Of a stretch of DNA of 64,000 nucleotides, positions 25,823 through 34,899 are shown piece after piece. A program made the translations under genes and the position numbers. Each line of letters opens with the position of its first letter. The stretch's first letter is position 1. This DNA is from Bordetella genomosp. 13 (GTDB lineage Bacteria; Pseudomonadota; Gammaproteobacteria; Burkholderiales; Burkholderiaceae_B), in assembly GCF_007679965.1 (NCBI RefSeq), contig NZ_VEHL01000001.1, positions 744,001 through 808,000 of the forward strand, in the 5' to 3' direction. The notes under the pieces were generated by a model that was given only the letters and a program-made list of their open reading frames with translations, was not told where the DNA came from and ran no database searches.

Positions 25823-27790
25823 ATGCTGCTGCTCGTGCTCGCCTATCTCGGCGGTGTCCTGACCATCCTCAGCCCGTGCATCCTGCCGGTGCTGCCCTTC
25901 GTGTTTTCCAGCGCCGGCCAGTCGTTCACGCGCGGCGCGCTGCCGCTGCTCGCCGGCATGGTGCTGACCTTCGCGCTGGTGGCGTCGCTGGCCGCGGTGG
26001 GCGGCGGCTGGGTGGTCGCCGCCAACCAGTACGGGCGCTGGCTGGCCTTGGCCCTGGTGGCGCTGTTCGCCGTGGCGCTGCTGTGGCCGCGCCTGGCCGA
26101 ACGCCTGGCGCACCCGCTGGTGTCCGCGGGCAACCGGCTGACCGAAAGAGCGCAGGCCGGTGGCCCGCAGCCGGGGGCCGCCCAGTCGGGCGGCCCCAAG
26201 CCGGGCGCGTCCTTCCTGCTGGGCATCGCCACGGGGCTGCTGTGGGCGCCGTGCGCCGGCCCGATCCTGGGCCTGGTGCTGACGGGCGCGGCGCTGCAGG
26301 GCGCCAGCCTGGGCACGTCGCTGTTGCTGCTGGCCTATGCGGCCGGGGCCGCCACGTCGCTGGCCGTGGCCCTGCTGGTCGGCGGCAAGGTCTATGCCGC
26401 GATGAAGCGCTCGCTGGGCGCGGGCGAGTGGTTACGCCGCGGCATGGGCGTGGCGATGCTGGCCGGCGTGGGCGCGATCGCCCTGGGCCTGGATACCGGC
26501 GTGCTGGCGCAGGTGTCGACGGCATCCACGGGCGGGCTGGAGCAGCGCCTGGTGGACACCCTGGGCGGCTCGCGCGGCGGGCCGGCAGGCGCGAAGGTGG
26601 GATCGGCGCAGGGCGGCAGCATGGCGATGCAAGGCTCCAACAGCATGGGCATGCAGGATGTGAACGGCGCGGCCATGGAGAGCTCCAACCCCGCGGCCAT
26701 GCAAGCCCGACCCGCCATGCGCCAGCAAGGCGCTCCCGCCATGGCCATGCAGGCCACCGGCCCCGCCATGATGGCCGCCGGCGGCGCGATGCGCGCGGCT
26801 GGCACCGGTTTCACCTCGTCGTTGCCCATCGAAGGCACGCTGCCTCCGCTGGACGGCGCCGTGCAATGGCTGAACTCGCCGCCCCTGACCGCCGAAGCCC
26901 TGCGCGGCAAGGTCGTGCTGATCGATTTCTGGACCTATTCCTGCATCAACTGCCTGCGCGCGCTGCCCTATGTGAAGGCCTGGGCGGACAAGTACCGCGA
27001 CCAGGGCCTGGTGGTAATCGGCGTGCACGCGCCCGAGTTCGCCTTCGAACGCGACGTCGGCAACGTGGCCAAGGCCGTCAAGCGCTACCAGCTCGACTAT
27101 CCCGTGGCCGTCGACAACAACTACGCGATCTGGCGCGCCTTCGACAACCAGTACTGGCCGGCGCATTACTTCATCGACGCGCAGGGCCGCGTCCGCCACC
27201 ATCATTTCGGCGAGGGCGATTACGAGCAATCGGAACGCGTCATCCAGGACCTGCTGCGCGAAGCCGGCGCGCAGGTGGCGGGCGATGCTTCGATGGTGTC
27301 GGCACAGGCGCAGGCGGACCAGATGGCCGCCGACATGAACCAGGTGCAGTCGCCCGAGACCTATCTGGGCTACGACCGGGCGGAGAACTTCGCCTCGGGC
27401 GAGGCCGTGCGCGACCAGGCCGGCCGCTACACGGCGCCCGCGCAGCCGGGCCTCAACGCCTGGGGCCTGGACGGCCGCTGGATCATCGGCGCCGAGCAGG
27501 CCCGGCTGGAGGGGCCGTCCGGGCGCATCGTGTATCGCTTCCACGCCCGCGACCTGCACCTGGTGCTGGGGCCCGGCCCGGACGGCAAGCCGGTGCGCTT
27601 CAGGGTCACGGTGGATGGCCAGGCGCCGCGCGACGCGCACGGCGCCGACGTGGCGGCCGACGGCACGGGCACGGTGACCGAGCAGCGACTGTACCAGCTG
27701 GTGCGCCAGCCCGGCGCCATCGCCGACCGCACCTTCAGCATCGAATTCCTCGACCCGGACGTGTCGGCCTATGCCTTCACGTTTGGTTGA
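25823..27790 (+). CDS. DipZ-type thiol-disulfide transporter with thioredoxin domain
   Basis: 655 aa. The N-terminal CcdA/DsbD-like membrane domain has paired Cys19 (ILSPCILPV) and Cys144 (WAPCAGP). It is followed by a periplasmic linker with 12 Met between residues 267 and 323, a thioredoxin-like domain with CINC (Cys374, Cys377), and a beta-rich C-terminal domain. The layout fits electron transfer from cytoplasmic thioredoxin across the membrane to periplasmic Msr enzymes. The ATG at 25823 has AGGA upstream; the in-frame TTG at 25814 is less likely. The Met-rich linker is unusual for this family. Confidence 0.88.
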   Translation: MLLLVLAYLGGVLTILSPCILPVLPFVFSSAGQSFTRGALPLLAGMVLTFALVASLAAVGGGWVVAANQYGRWLALALVALFAVALLWPRLAERLAHPLVSAGNRLTERAQAGGPQPGAAQSGGPKPGASFLLGIATGLLWAPCAGPILGLVLTGAALQGASLGTSLLLLAYAAGAATSLAVALLVGGKVYAAMKRSLGAGEWLRRGMGVAMLAGVGAIALGLDTGVLAQVSTASTGGLEQRLVDTLGGSRGGPAGAKVGSAQGGSMAMQGSNSMGMQDVNGAAMESSNPAAMQARPAMRQQGAPAMAMQATGPAMMAAGGAMRAAGTGFTSSLPIEGTLPPLDGAVQWLNSPPLTAEALRGKVVLIDFWTYSCINCLRALPYVKAWADKYRDQGLVVIGVHAPEFAFERDVGNVAKAVKRYQLDYPVAVDNNYAIWRAFDNQYWPAHYFIDAQGRVRHHHFGEGDYEQSERVIQDLLREAGAQVAGDASMVSAQAQADQMAADMNQVQSPETYLGYDRAENFASGEAVRDQAGRYTAPAQPGLNAWGLDGRWIIGAEQARLEGPSGRIVYRFHARDLHLVLGPGPDGKPVRFRVTVDGQAPRDAHGADVAADGTGTVTEQRLYQLVRQPGAIADRTFSIEFLDPDVSAYAFTFG

Positions 27791-27874
27791 GATCCGGGAC
27801 ACCCGGGGCAGGCGCCCCGGATGCCGTACACGACGTATTCTTTCTTCATCGCGCTCTCGCAGGAGTCTTGCACC

Positions 27875-28624
27875 ATGACGACACAGCATTCCTCTTCCCG
27901 TCCGCGCCGCCGCGCGCTGCTGTCCGCGCTGGCGGGCGGCGCTGCACTGGCCGCGGGCCTCTTCGCCTGGCAGGGCCCGGCTTGGTCCTTCGGCATGGGC
28001 GAGCCCGCCGTGGCCATCGCCGCGCCCGCGCAGGACCTGCCCGCCGGCACGGCGCGCACCGAGACCGCGGTCTTCGCAGGGGGCTGCTTCTGGGGCGTGC
28101 AGGGCGTGTTCCAGCACGTGCAGGGCGTGACGCGCGTGCTGTCGGGCTACGCCGGCGGCGCGGCCGACACGGCGCAGTACGAGATGGTCGGCTCCGGCAC
28201 CACCGGGCACGCCGAGGCGGTGCAGGTCACCTACGATCCCTCGCAGGTGTCGTACGGCGCGCTGCTGCAGATCTTCTTCTCGGTGGCGCACAATCCGACC
28301 GAACGGAACCGCCAGGGGCCGGACGTCGGCACGCAGTACCGTTCCGCCATCTTTCCCGCCGATGCCCAGCAGAAGCAGGTCGCGCAGGCCTACATCGCCC
28401 AACTGGACGGCGCGCATTCCTTTGCCCGCCCCATCGTCACGCGCATCGAAGACCACGCCCATTTCTACCCGGCCGAGGACTACCACCAGGACTTCCTGAC
28501 CGAACATCCCTCCAATCCCTACATCGTCATCAACGACCTGCCCAAGATCGGCGAGTTGAAGCGCCTGTTCCCCACGCGCTACCAGGACAAGCCCGTGCTG
28601 GTGCGCCAGGCGTCCGCGCGCTGA
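27875..28624 (+). CDS. msrA: Peptide methionine-(S)-S-oxide reductase, exported
   Basis: 249 aa. RPRRRALLSALAGGAALAAG is a twin-arginine-like signal, and AGGCFWG carries catalytic Cys71. Further MsrA landmarks are GYAGG, GHAEAVQVTYDP and HYHQDF-like AEDYHQDFL. It reduces methionine-S-sulfoxide. The start at 27875 has AGGAG about 8 bases upstream. It closes the msrB-dipZ-msrA operon, 84 bases after dipZ. Confidence 0.92.
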   Translation: MTTQHSSSRPRRRALLSALAGGAALAAGLFAWQGPAWSFGMGEPAVAIAAPAQDLPAGTARTETAVFAGGCFWGVQGVFQHVQGVTRVLSGYAGGAADTAQYEMVGSGTTGHAEAVQVTYDPSQVSYGALLQIFFSVAHNPTERNRQGPDVGTQYRSAIFPADAQQKQVAQAYIAQLDGAHSFARPIVTRIEDHAHFYPAEDYHQDFLTEHPSNPYIVINDLPKIGELKRLFPTRYQDKPVLVRQASAR

Positions 28625-28985
28625 CCAGGCTGCCGCATCCGGCCCGCGTCGACCGTCACCGCGCGGGCCGCAGCCATGCGGGATGGAGGCACTGGCCACG
28701 CAAGGCCGGTGCCGCTGTCATGACCCGTGCGGCGACAACACCTATTGCTACAGAACCGCGCCCGGTTGATTTGTTACGATAGGGCTTCACAGGCTGTTCT
28801 CGCGCGAGACGAACTTCCCATTGTTTCGAAGGTCTGCCCTTTGATGGCTCAGGGCTGCCGCAGGCTTGGCCGCGGCGGACTCCTTCCAATGGCGTACGCG
28901 CGGTGCGGCCGATCGTTGCGCGCCCGCTGGTGGCCGCCCCTGTACACGCAGTAACTCTCGCAGCCGAGGTAGTGACGGTGCATCA
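28625..28985. other. Intergenic region between msrA and the AsmA gene
   Basis: 361 bases without a credible gene. GGCCCGCG (28641-28648) pairs with CGCGGGCC (28662-28669) just after msrA and may help termination, although no T-run follows. The AT-richer stretch at 28745-28790 is the likeliest place for the asmA promoter. Confidence 0.4.
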
Positions 28986-31472
28986 ATGAAGACGTGGTTG
29001 AAACGCATCCTGATCGGCCTGGTCGTCGTCGTCGTCGTGGCGGTGGTCGGCCTGGCCATCTTCCTGCTGACGTTCGACCCGAACGCCTACAAGTACAAGC
29101 TTGAAGAGCTGGTCCAGGAGCGCTATCACCGCAGCCTGGCCATCGATGGCGACATCGAGCTGTCGCTGTTCCCGCGCATCGGGCTGGCGGTGCAGGGCGT
29201 GTCGCTGTCCGAACCCAACAGCGACGACACCTTCGCATCCATCGACAGCATGCGCCTGGCGGTGGCGGTATGGCCGCTGTTGTCCAACAGCTTCGTGGTC
29301 GATCACGTCACCATCAACGGCTTCAAGGCGCGCGTGGTGCGCGACAAGCAGGGCAATCTCAACTTCTCCGACCTGATGCGCAACGACGCCGTGCCCGCCA
29401 ACGCGGGCCAGGCCGCGGCCGGCGTCATCGGCGGCGCCGCGCAGGCGCTGGTCAGCGGCGCGCCCGTCGCGCCCAGCAGCATGCAGATCGACATCGCGGG
29501 CCTGGACCTGCAATCGGGCGAGCTGCAATTGCAGGATGCCATCACCGGCATGGCCGTCGCGGTCACCCAGCTCAACGCCACCACAGGCCGCATGACCTTC
29601 AACCAGCCCTTCGACGTGTCGATGTCGGCCCGGGTCGAAGGCGGCAATCCGCGCGTGGACGCCGGCCTGACCGGCCAGGCGCAGATCACGCTGGACCCGG
29701 CCGGCGGCCGCCTTGCCGCGCAACGGCTGGACGTGCGCATGAACGGCATCCTGCCCGGCGCGCAGGCCAAGAACCTGGCGGTGCGCGGCAACATGGCCGT
29801 CGACCGGCGCGCCTCGGCGCTGGACGTCTCGGGGCTGGAGGTCGTCTTCGCGGGCGACATCACCGAACCCTCGATGGCCATGACCGGCGTCGAGGCCAGC
29901 GTGGCGGTGCCCAAGCTGGCCGCCGATCCCAACAAGAGCCAGCTGCTGCTGGAGCGCATGGCCCTGCGCGTGAAGGGCACGCGCGACGGCGGTCCGCTGG
30001 AGCTGGCGCTGGATGCCCCCACACTGAACATCAAGCCTGACGCCGCCACCGGCCAGGGCCTGACCGGCCGCGTGCGTACGCAGGCGCTGGACACCAGCTT
30101 CGGCCTGACCGGCATCAGCGGCAATGCCCGCGAGCTGGACATCGACCAGGCCAAGATCGACGGCACGCTCAAACAGGCCGACCGCGTGGTCAAGGCGGCG
30201 TTCACCTCGCCGGTGTCGCTGAACCTGCTGCAGCGCTCGGGCGCGCTGTCGGCCGTCAAGGGCGAGGTCAACATCACCGACCCGGGCCTGCCCAAGGGCA
30301 GCCTGCAGATTCCGGTCATCGGCAGCCTGTCGGCGGACCTGTCCAAGGACCAGGCCGGCGCCCGCATCAACGCGGTGCTGGAAGGCGGCAAGTTCGACCT
30401 GAGCGCCGACGTCACCCACCTGACGCAGCTGCCCAACGTGAAATTCGCGCTGGCGGTGGACACGCTGGACCTGGACAAGCTGGTGCCCCCGGCCCCGCCG
30501 CCCAAGCCCGCGGCGCCGGCCGGCGACGGCAAGCAGGAGGCCTCCAAGCCGCCCGCCCCGGGCCCCGCGGCCAAGCCCGCCGACGACGGCAGCGTCGACC
30601 TGTCCGCGCTGGTCGGTCCGTCGGCCGTCGGCACGATCAAGGTCGGCCAGCTGGTGGTGCGCAAGGTCAAGGCGTCCGACGTGGCCGTCGCGCTCGAATT
30701 GAACAAGGGCAAGCTCGACATCACCTCCATGGTGGCCGCGCTGTATGACGGCAAGCTGGGTGGCCGGATGACGGTGGACGCGGCCAACGGCAACCAGATG
30801 AGCGCCAAGGTCACGCTGGCCGACGTGTCGGTGCAGCCGCTGCTGGTCGACGTGGCCGGCCGCGATGCGCTCAGCGGCAAGGGCGGCGTCACGCTAGACC
30901 TGAAGACCGCCGGCGCCAACACCTATGCCCTGGTCAACAATCTGGGCGGCACGGCGCAGGTGCGCCTGCGCGACGGCGCCATCAAGGGCATCAACGTGGC
31001 CCAGGTGCTGCGCGAGGCCCGCAGCCTGTTCGAGGGCGAGATCCAGAATGCGCCGCTGGAATCCGATGCCTCGCGCCAGACCGACTTCACCACGCTGGAC
31101 GCCGACCTGGCCCTGGCCAAGGGTGTGGCCAAGGCCACCCGCCTGGACCTGAACTCGCCCCTGGTGCGCATCACGCAGGGCGATCCGGCCAACATCGACT
31201 TCCCACGCAGCACCCTGGATTTCGTGGCGCGCGCGCGCGTCAACGCCAATCCGACCGAGGAAGGCAAGCAACTGGACTTCCTGAAGGGCGTCTCGGTGCC
31301 GGTGCACATCACCGGGCCGTTCGACAAGCCGGTCTACACGCTGATGTGGCAGAGCATCGCCGCGGACCTGCTCAAGCAGGGCGTGGCGCAGCGCCTGAAG
31401 GACGCGCTGGGCGGCCAGGGTACCCCGGCCGATGCCGTGAACAAGGCATTGAAGGGTCTGATCGGAAAATGA
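28986..31472 (+). CDS. AsmA-family inner-membrane protein
   Basis: 828 aa. A single N-terminal membrane helix (about 8-30, very Val-rich) is followed by a large periplasmic region: the AsmA N-domain (YHRSLAIDGDIELSLFPRIGLAVQGVSLSEP) and a C-terminal AsmA_2-type repeat (GKGGVTLDLKTAGANTYAL, then LDFVARARVNANPTEEG). A Pro/Ala/Lys-rich linker sits near residues 495-540. AsmA-like proteins are thought to bridge the envelope and affect outer-membrane assembly or phospholipid transport. The ATG at 28986 follows upstream stops. Its stop overlaps the next gene (ATGA). Confidence 0.88.
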   Translation: MKTWLKRILIGLVVVVVVAVVGLAIFLLTFDPNAYKYKLEELVQERYHRSLAIDGDIELSLFPRIGLAVQGVSLSEPNSDDTFASIDSMRLAVAVWPLLSNSFVVDHVTINGFKARVVRDKQGNLNFSDLMRNDAVPANAGQAAAGVIGGAAQALVSGAPVAPSSMQIDIAGLDLQSGELQLQDAITGMAVAVTQLNATTGRMTFNQPFDVSMSARVEGGNPRVDAGLTGQAQITLDPAGGRLAAQRLDVRMNGILPGAQAKNLAVRGNMAVDRRASALDVSGLEVVFAGDITEPSMAMTGVEASVAVPKLAADPNKSQLLLERMALRVKGTRDGGPLELALDAPTLNIKPDAATGQGLTGRVRTQALDTSFGLTGISGNARELDIDQAKIDGTLKQADRVVKAAFTSPVSLNLLQRSGALSAVKGEVNITDPGLPKGSLQIPVIGSLSADLSKDQAGARINAVLEGGKFDLSADVTHLTQLPNVKFALAVDTLDLDKLVPPAPPPKPAAPAGDGKQEASKPPAPGPAAKPADDGSVDLSALVGPSAVGTIKVGQLVVRKVKASDVAVALELNKGKLDITSMVAALYDGKLGGRMTVDAANGNQMSAKVTLADVSVQPLLVDVAGRDALSGKGGVTLDLKTAGANTYALVNNLGGTAQVRLRDGAIKGINVAQVLREARSLFEGEIQNAPLESDASRQTDFTTLDADLALAKGVAKATRLDLNSPLVRITQGDPANIDFPRSTLDFVARARVNANPTEEGKQLDFLKGVSVPVHITGPFDKPVYTLMWQSIAADLLKQGVAQRLKDALGGQGTPADAVNKALKGLIGK

Positions 31473-31852
31473 ACGACGCCGTCTTCCAACCATTGGCCGA
31501 ATGTGGCCACACCGGCCAGTCCGATGCCGCGGCTTACCAGCGGCGCTGGCTGGTGGTCAACGACGCCGGACAGTGGATGAACCGCGCATTGTGCCCGCGC
31601 CTGGCCGACGTCGCGGTCGAGCTGCGCCTGGGCTACCTGGTGCTGAAGGCGCCAGGCATGTTGCGGCTCGATATTCCGCTGGACGTGATCGAGGACGACG
31701 ACAGCGTGCGCTACCAGATCCGGCTGGGCGGGCAGGAAGTCGACGTCATCGACGAAGGCGAACTGGCCGCCGCGTGGATCTCCAACGTGGTCGGCTTCCC
31801 GTGCCGGGTGATGAAGGTGCATCCGGACGTGGCCGAGGTGAACTGGGACTGA
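31469..31852 (+). CDS. MOSC N-terminal beta-barrel-like protein
   Basis: 127 aa. RRWLVVNDAGQWMNRALCPRLADVAVEL resembles the N-terminal barrel of MOSC proteins, where it precedes the molybdenum-cofactor sulfurase domain. That catalytic domain is missing here. The ATG overlaps the AsmA stop, implying coupled translation. A stand-alone barrel probably has a binding rather than catalytic role; this is inference. Confidence 0.65.
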   Translation: MNDAVFQPLAECGHTGQSDAAAYQRRWLVVNDAGQWMNRALCPRLADVAVELRLGYLVLKAPGMLRLDIPLDVIEDDDSVRYQIRLGGQEVDVIDEGELAAAWISNVVGFPCRVMKVHPDVAEVNWD

Positions 31853-32027
31853 TGGCGCGGCTGCGGTAGCCGGCCGGTCGGTCTGCCCGGTCCACCGGCC
31901 TGTGCCGATGTCCGAGGCCCCGCGGTACGCGGCGGGATGTGGTGGTGCGTCCTGCGGCGCGGCGCCGATGCGGCGTTCGCCGATTCCGGGCCTGCGTTGC
32001 CGACGCCGATTCGGGTCGCCGGGGCGG

Positions 32028-33272
32028 TCAGGCCGGCTTGCGCCGGAACTCCAGCGCGGCATGCGTGGCCAAGCCCGCGACCAATCCCCAGAACGCCGAC
32101 CCGATCCCCCAGAAACTGGCGCCCGATGCCGTGGCCAGCAGCGTGACCAGCGCGGCCTCGCGGCGCTGTGCGTTGGCCATGGCCGAGGCCATGCCACCCA
32201 TGATGGGGCCCAGCAGCGCCAGGCCGGCCAGCGCCGCGATCAGCGCGGGCGGCATGGCCTGGAAGAACACCGCCACGGCGCCCGCCACCACGCTGAGCAG
32301 CACGTACGTGAGGCCGTAGGTGGCGGCCGCCACGTAGCGCCGGGCCGGATCGGCATGCGCCTCCGGGCCCGCGCAGATGGCGGCGATGATGGCGCCCAGC
32401 GTGACGCTGTGCGCGCCGAAGGGCGCCGACAGCAGGCCCAGCAGCCCCGTGGCCGCCACCAGCCGCGAGGCCGGGGGGCGGTAGCCCGCGGCCTGCAGGA
32501 TGGCCAGGCCGGGCAGGTTCTGCGAGGCCATCGCCACCACGAACAGGGGCACGCCCAGGCTGATGGCCGCCTGCAGCGTGAAGGCCGGCGTGGTCCATAC
32601 GAATTCGGTCAGGCGCCAGTCCACGCCGTCCAGGCGCACCAGGCCCGTGAGCGCCCCCAGGATGAGGCCCACGGCCAGCACCGCCAGCACGGCGTAGCGC
32701 GGCGCCCAGCGTCTGCCCAGCAGGTAGGCGATGCACATGGCCAGCACCAGCGCCGGCTGCGCGCCGATGCCGCGGAAGATGCCCATGCCGAAGTTCAGCA
32801 GCACGCCGGCCAGCATGGCCCCGGCGATCTCGGCGGGAATGCGGCGCACGATGGGATCGATCCAGCCGAACACGCCGCACAGCAGCGTCAGCGCGGCGGC
32901 CAGCACGAAGGCGCCGACGGCCTGGTCGAAGGGCACGCCCACCAGGCTGGTGATCAGCAGCGCCGCGCCGGGGGTGGACCAGGCCATGACCACCGGCACG
33001 CGGCTACGCAGGCTGATGGCCGCGCCACCCAGTCCCAGGGCCAGGCAGATGGAGCCCAGCCACGAGCCGATGTGAGCGGCGTCCAGGCCTGCGGCATGGC
33101 CGGCCTGCACCATCAGCACCGCGGTGCCGCCGAAGCTGACCAGCACGGCCACCAGGCCGGCCACGATGGCCGACAGCGACAGGTCGCGGGATCGAGGGGA
33201 AAGCGGTTCAGGCGCGTCGAGGGTGGCCGGCGCCTTGGCGGTATCGCGATAGGCCTGGCCGTCCGGGCTCAT
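32028..33272 (-). CDS. benE: BenE-family benzoate/proton symporter
   Basis: 414 aa with about 11-12 membrane helices. The family pattern is visible in MAWSTPGAALLIT, GWIDPIVRRIPAEIAGAMLAGVLL, and ASQNLPGLAILQAAGY followed by FGAHSVTLGAIIAAICAG. BenE members import benzoate or related aromatic acids with protons. No benzoate catabolic genes are nearby, so the true substrate is open. It begins downstream of the ferredoxin gene on the same strand, with 115 bases between. Confidence 0.88.
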   Translation of the reverse strand: MSPDGQAYRDTAKAPATLDAPEPLSPRSRDLSLSAIVAGLVAVLVSFGGTAVLMVQAGHAAGLDAAHIGSWLGSICLALGLGGAAISLRSRVPVVMAWSTPGAALLITSLVGVPFDQAVGAFVLAAALTLLCGVFGWIDPIVRRIPAEIAGAMLAGVLLNFGMGIFRGIGAQPALVLAMCIAYLLGRRWAPRYAVLAVLAVGLILGALTGLVRLDGVDWRLTEFVWTTPAFTLQAAISLGVPLFVVAMASQNLPGLAILQAAGYRPPASRLVAATGLLGLLSAPFGAHSVTLGAIIAAICAGPEAHADPARRYVAAATYGLTYVLLSVVAGAVAVFFQAMPPALIAALAGLALLGPIMGGMASAMANAQRREAALVTLLATASGASFWGIGSAFWGLVAGLATHAALEFRRKPA

Positions 33273-33387
33273 GGAGATACCTTCGTGCGCCGCACTCCGG
33301 TGTCCGCGTTGAGGCGGCCCGGCGGGCTTATGGAACTACCTTCGCGCTCCGCACTTCGGCATTCGCCCTTGAGGCGGCTTGGCGAGC

Positions 33388-33720
<333 letters not shown>

Positions 33721-33750
33721 GGTCAGATGCCGGCCGGCGCTGGCTTCAAG

Positions 33751-34254
33751 TCAGCCCGGCCAGGACTGCTCGCGCCGTTCGCGGGCCTTTTCCTGCAGCC
33801 AGCGCTCGACCGACGGGAACACGAACTTGCTGACGTCGCCGCCCAGCTGGGCGATCTCGCGCACGATGGTGCCCGAGATGAACTGGTACTGGTCGGACGG
33901 GGTCATGAACAGCGTCTCGACGTCGGGCAGCAGGTGGCGGTTCATGCCGGCCATCTGGAATTCGTATTCGAAATCGGACACGGCGCGCAGGCCGCGCACG
34001 ATGACCGTGGCGTTCTGCTCGCGCACGAAATCTTTCAGCAGGCCGCCGAAACTGAGCACCTTCACGTTGGGATAGTGGCCCAGCACCTCGCGGGCGATGT
34101 CCACGCGTTCGTCGATGGTGAAGAACGGCTTCTTGTTGCGGCTGTGCGCCACGCCGACCACGACGTTGTCGAAGAGCGCGGCGGCTCGACGCACCAGATC
34201 TTCGTGGCCGCGCGTCAGCGGGTCGAATGTGCCGGGGTAGACAGCTGTGATCAT
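33751..34254 (-). CDS. coaD: Phosphopantetheine adenylyltransferase
   Basis: 167 aa, normal length. [14 protein letters not shown] holds the nucleotidyl-transferase (T/H)xGH signature at residues 14-17. [21 protein letters not shown] and [15 protein letters not shown] are family landmarks, with Gly in place of the common second Ser. It makes dephospho-CoA from 4'-phosphopantetheine and ATP. The ATG overlaps the rsmD stop (ATGA), the usual rsmD-coaD pair. Confidence 0.97.
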   Translation of the reverse strand: MITAVYPGTFDPLTRGHEDLVRRAAALFDNVVVGVAHSRNKKPFFTIDERVDIAREVLGHYPNVKVLSFGGLLKDFVREQNATVIVRGLRAVSDFEYEFQMAGMNRHLLPDVETLFMTPSDQYQFISGTIVREIAQLGGDVSKFVFPSVERWLQEKARERREQSWPG

Positions 34255-34877
34255 GCGGGCTCCGTATGTTGTTTGTGGCTTGCACCATCCTCCGAACCCG
34301 GATTATTGATCGTTTTCCGCAATGCAGCAAACTGCATCAGGCGATAGTGCACCGCGCCTGCCTTGCCCTCGCGCAGCAGGTCGAAACCGGCAGGCGGCTC
34401 GCAAGGGGTTTCGGATTCGACGTACACCAGGCCGTCCTCGGCCAGGATGGCGGGCAAGAGCGGCCACAGGCGCGGCAGCCAGCCCTGGTTGAAGGGCGGA
34501 TCCAGCAGGACCAGGTCGAAGCGCGAGGCGTCCATGCGTTGCAGCACCTCCAGCGCGTCCCCCGCGTGGATGCGGACGCAATCGGCGCGCAGCTTGTCGC
34601 GCAGCGTCCGTAGCGCGGACACGGCGCCGCGGTCGCGCTCGACCATCTGCACCTGCGCCACGCCGCGCGACGCGGACTCGAAGCCCAGCGCGCCGCTGCC
34701 TGCGAACAGGTCCAGCACGCGCTTGTCGCCGAATTCGCCGCCCCACAGATGGGTCAGCCAGTTGAACAGGGTCTCCCGCACCCGGTCGGGCGTGGGTCGC
34801 AAGCCGGCGACATCGGGCACGGCAATCGGGGTGCGCCGGTACTGGCCGGCGACGATACGGATGGAAGAGGTACCCAT
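34251..34877 (-). CDS. rsmD: 16S rRNA m2G966 methyltransferase
   Basis: 208 aa from the ATG at 34877. SAM motif I is [17 protein letters not shown] and the catalytic motif is LVLLDPPFN. Product: guanine-N2 methylation at position 966 of 16S rRNA. The longer in-frame extension upstream is antisense to the ftsY low-complexity region and is not part of the gene. Only 22 bases separate this ATG from the divergent ftsY ATG, so at least one promoter must overlap coding sequence or the two share a compact divergent promoter. Confidence 0.95.
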   Translation of the reverse strand: MGTSSIRIVAGQYRRTPIAVPDVAGLRPTPDRVRETLFNWLTHLWGGEFGDKRVLDLFAGSGALGFESASRGVAQVQMVERDRGAVSALRTLRDKLRADCVRIHAGDALEVLQRMDASRFDLVLLDPPFNQGWLPRLWPLLPAILAEDGLVYVESETPCEPPAGFDLLREGKAGAVHYRLMQFAALRKTINNPGSEDGASHKQHTEPA

Positions 34878-34899
34878 AGATGCGAATATACTTCCGCCC

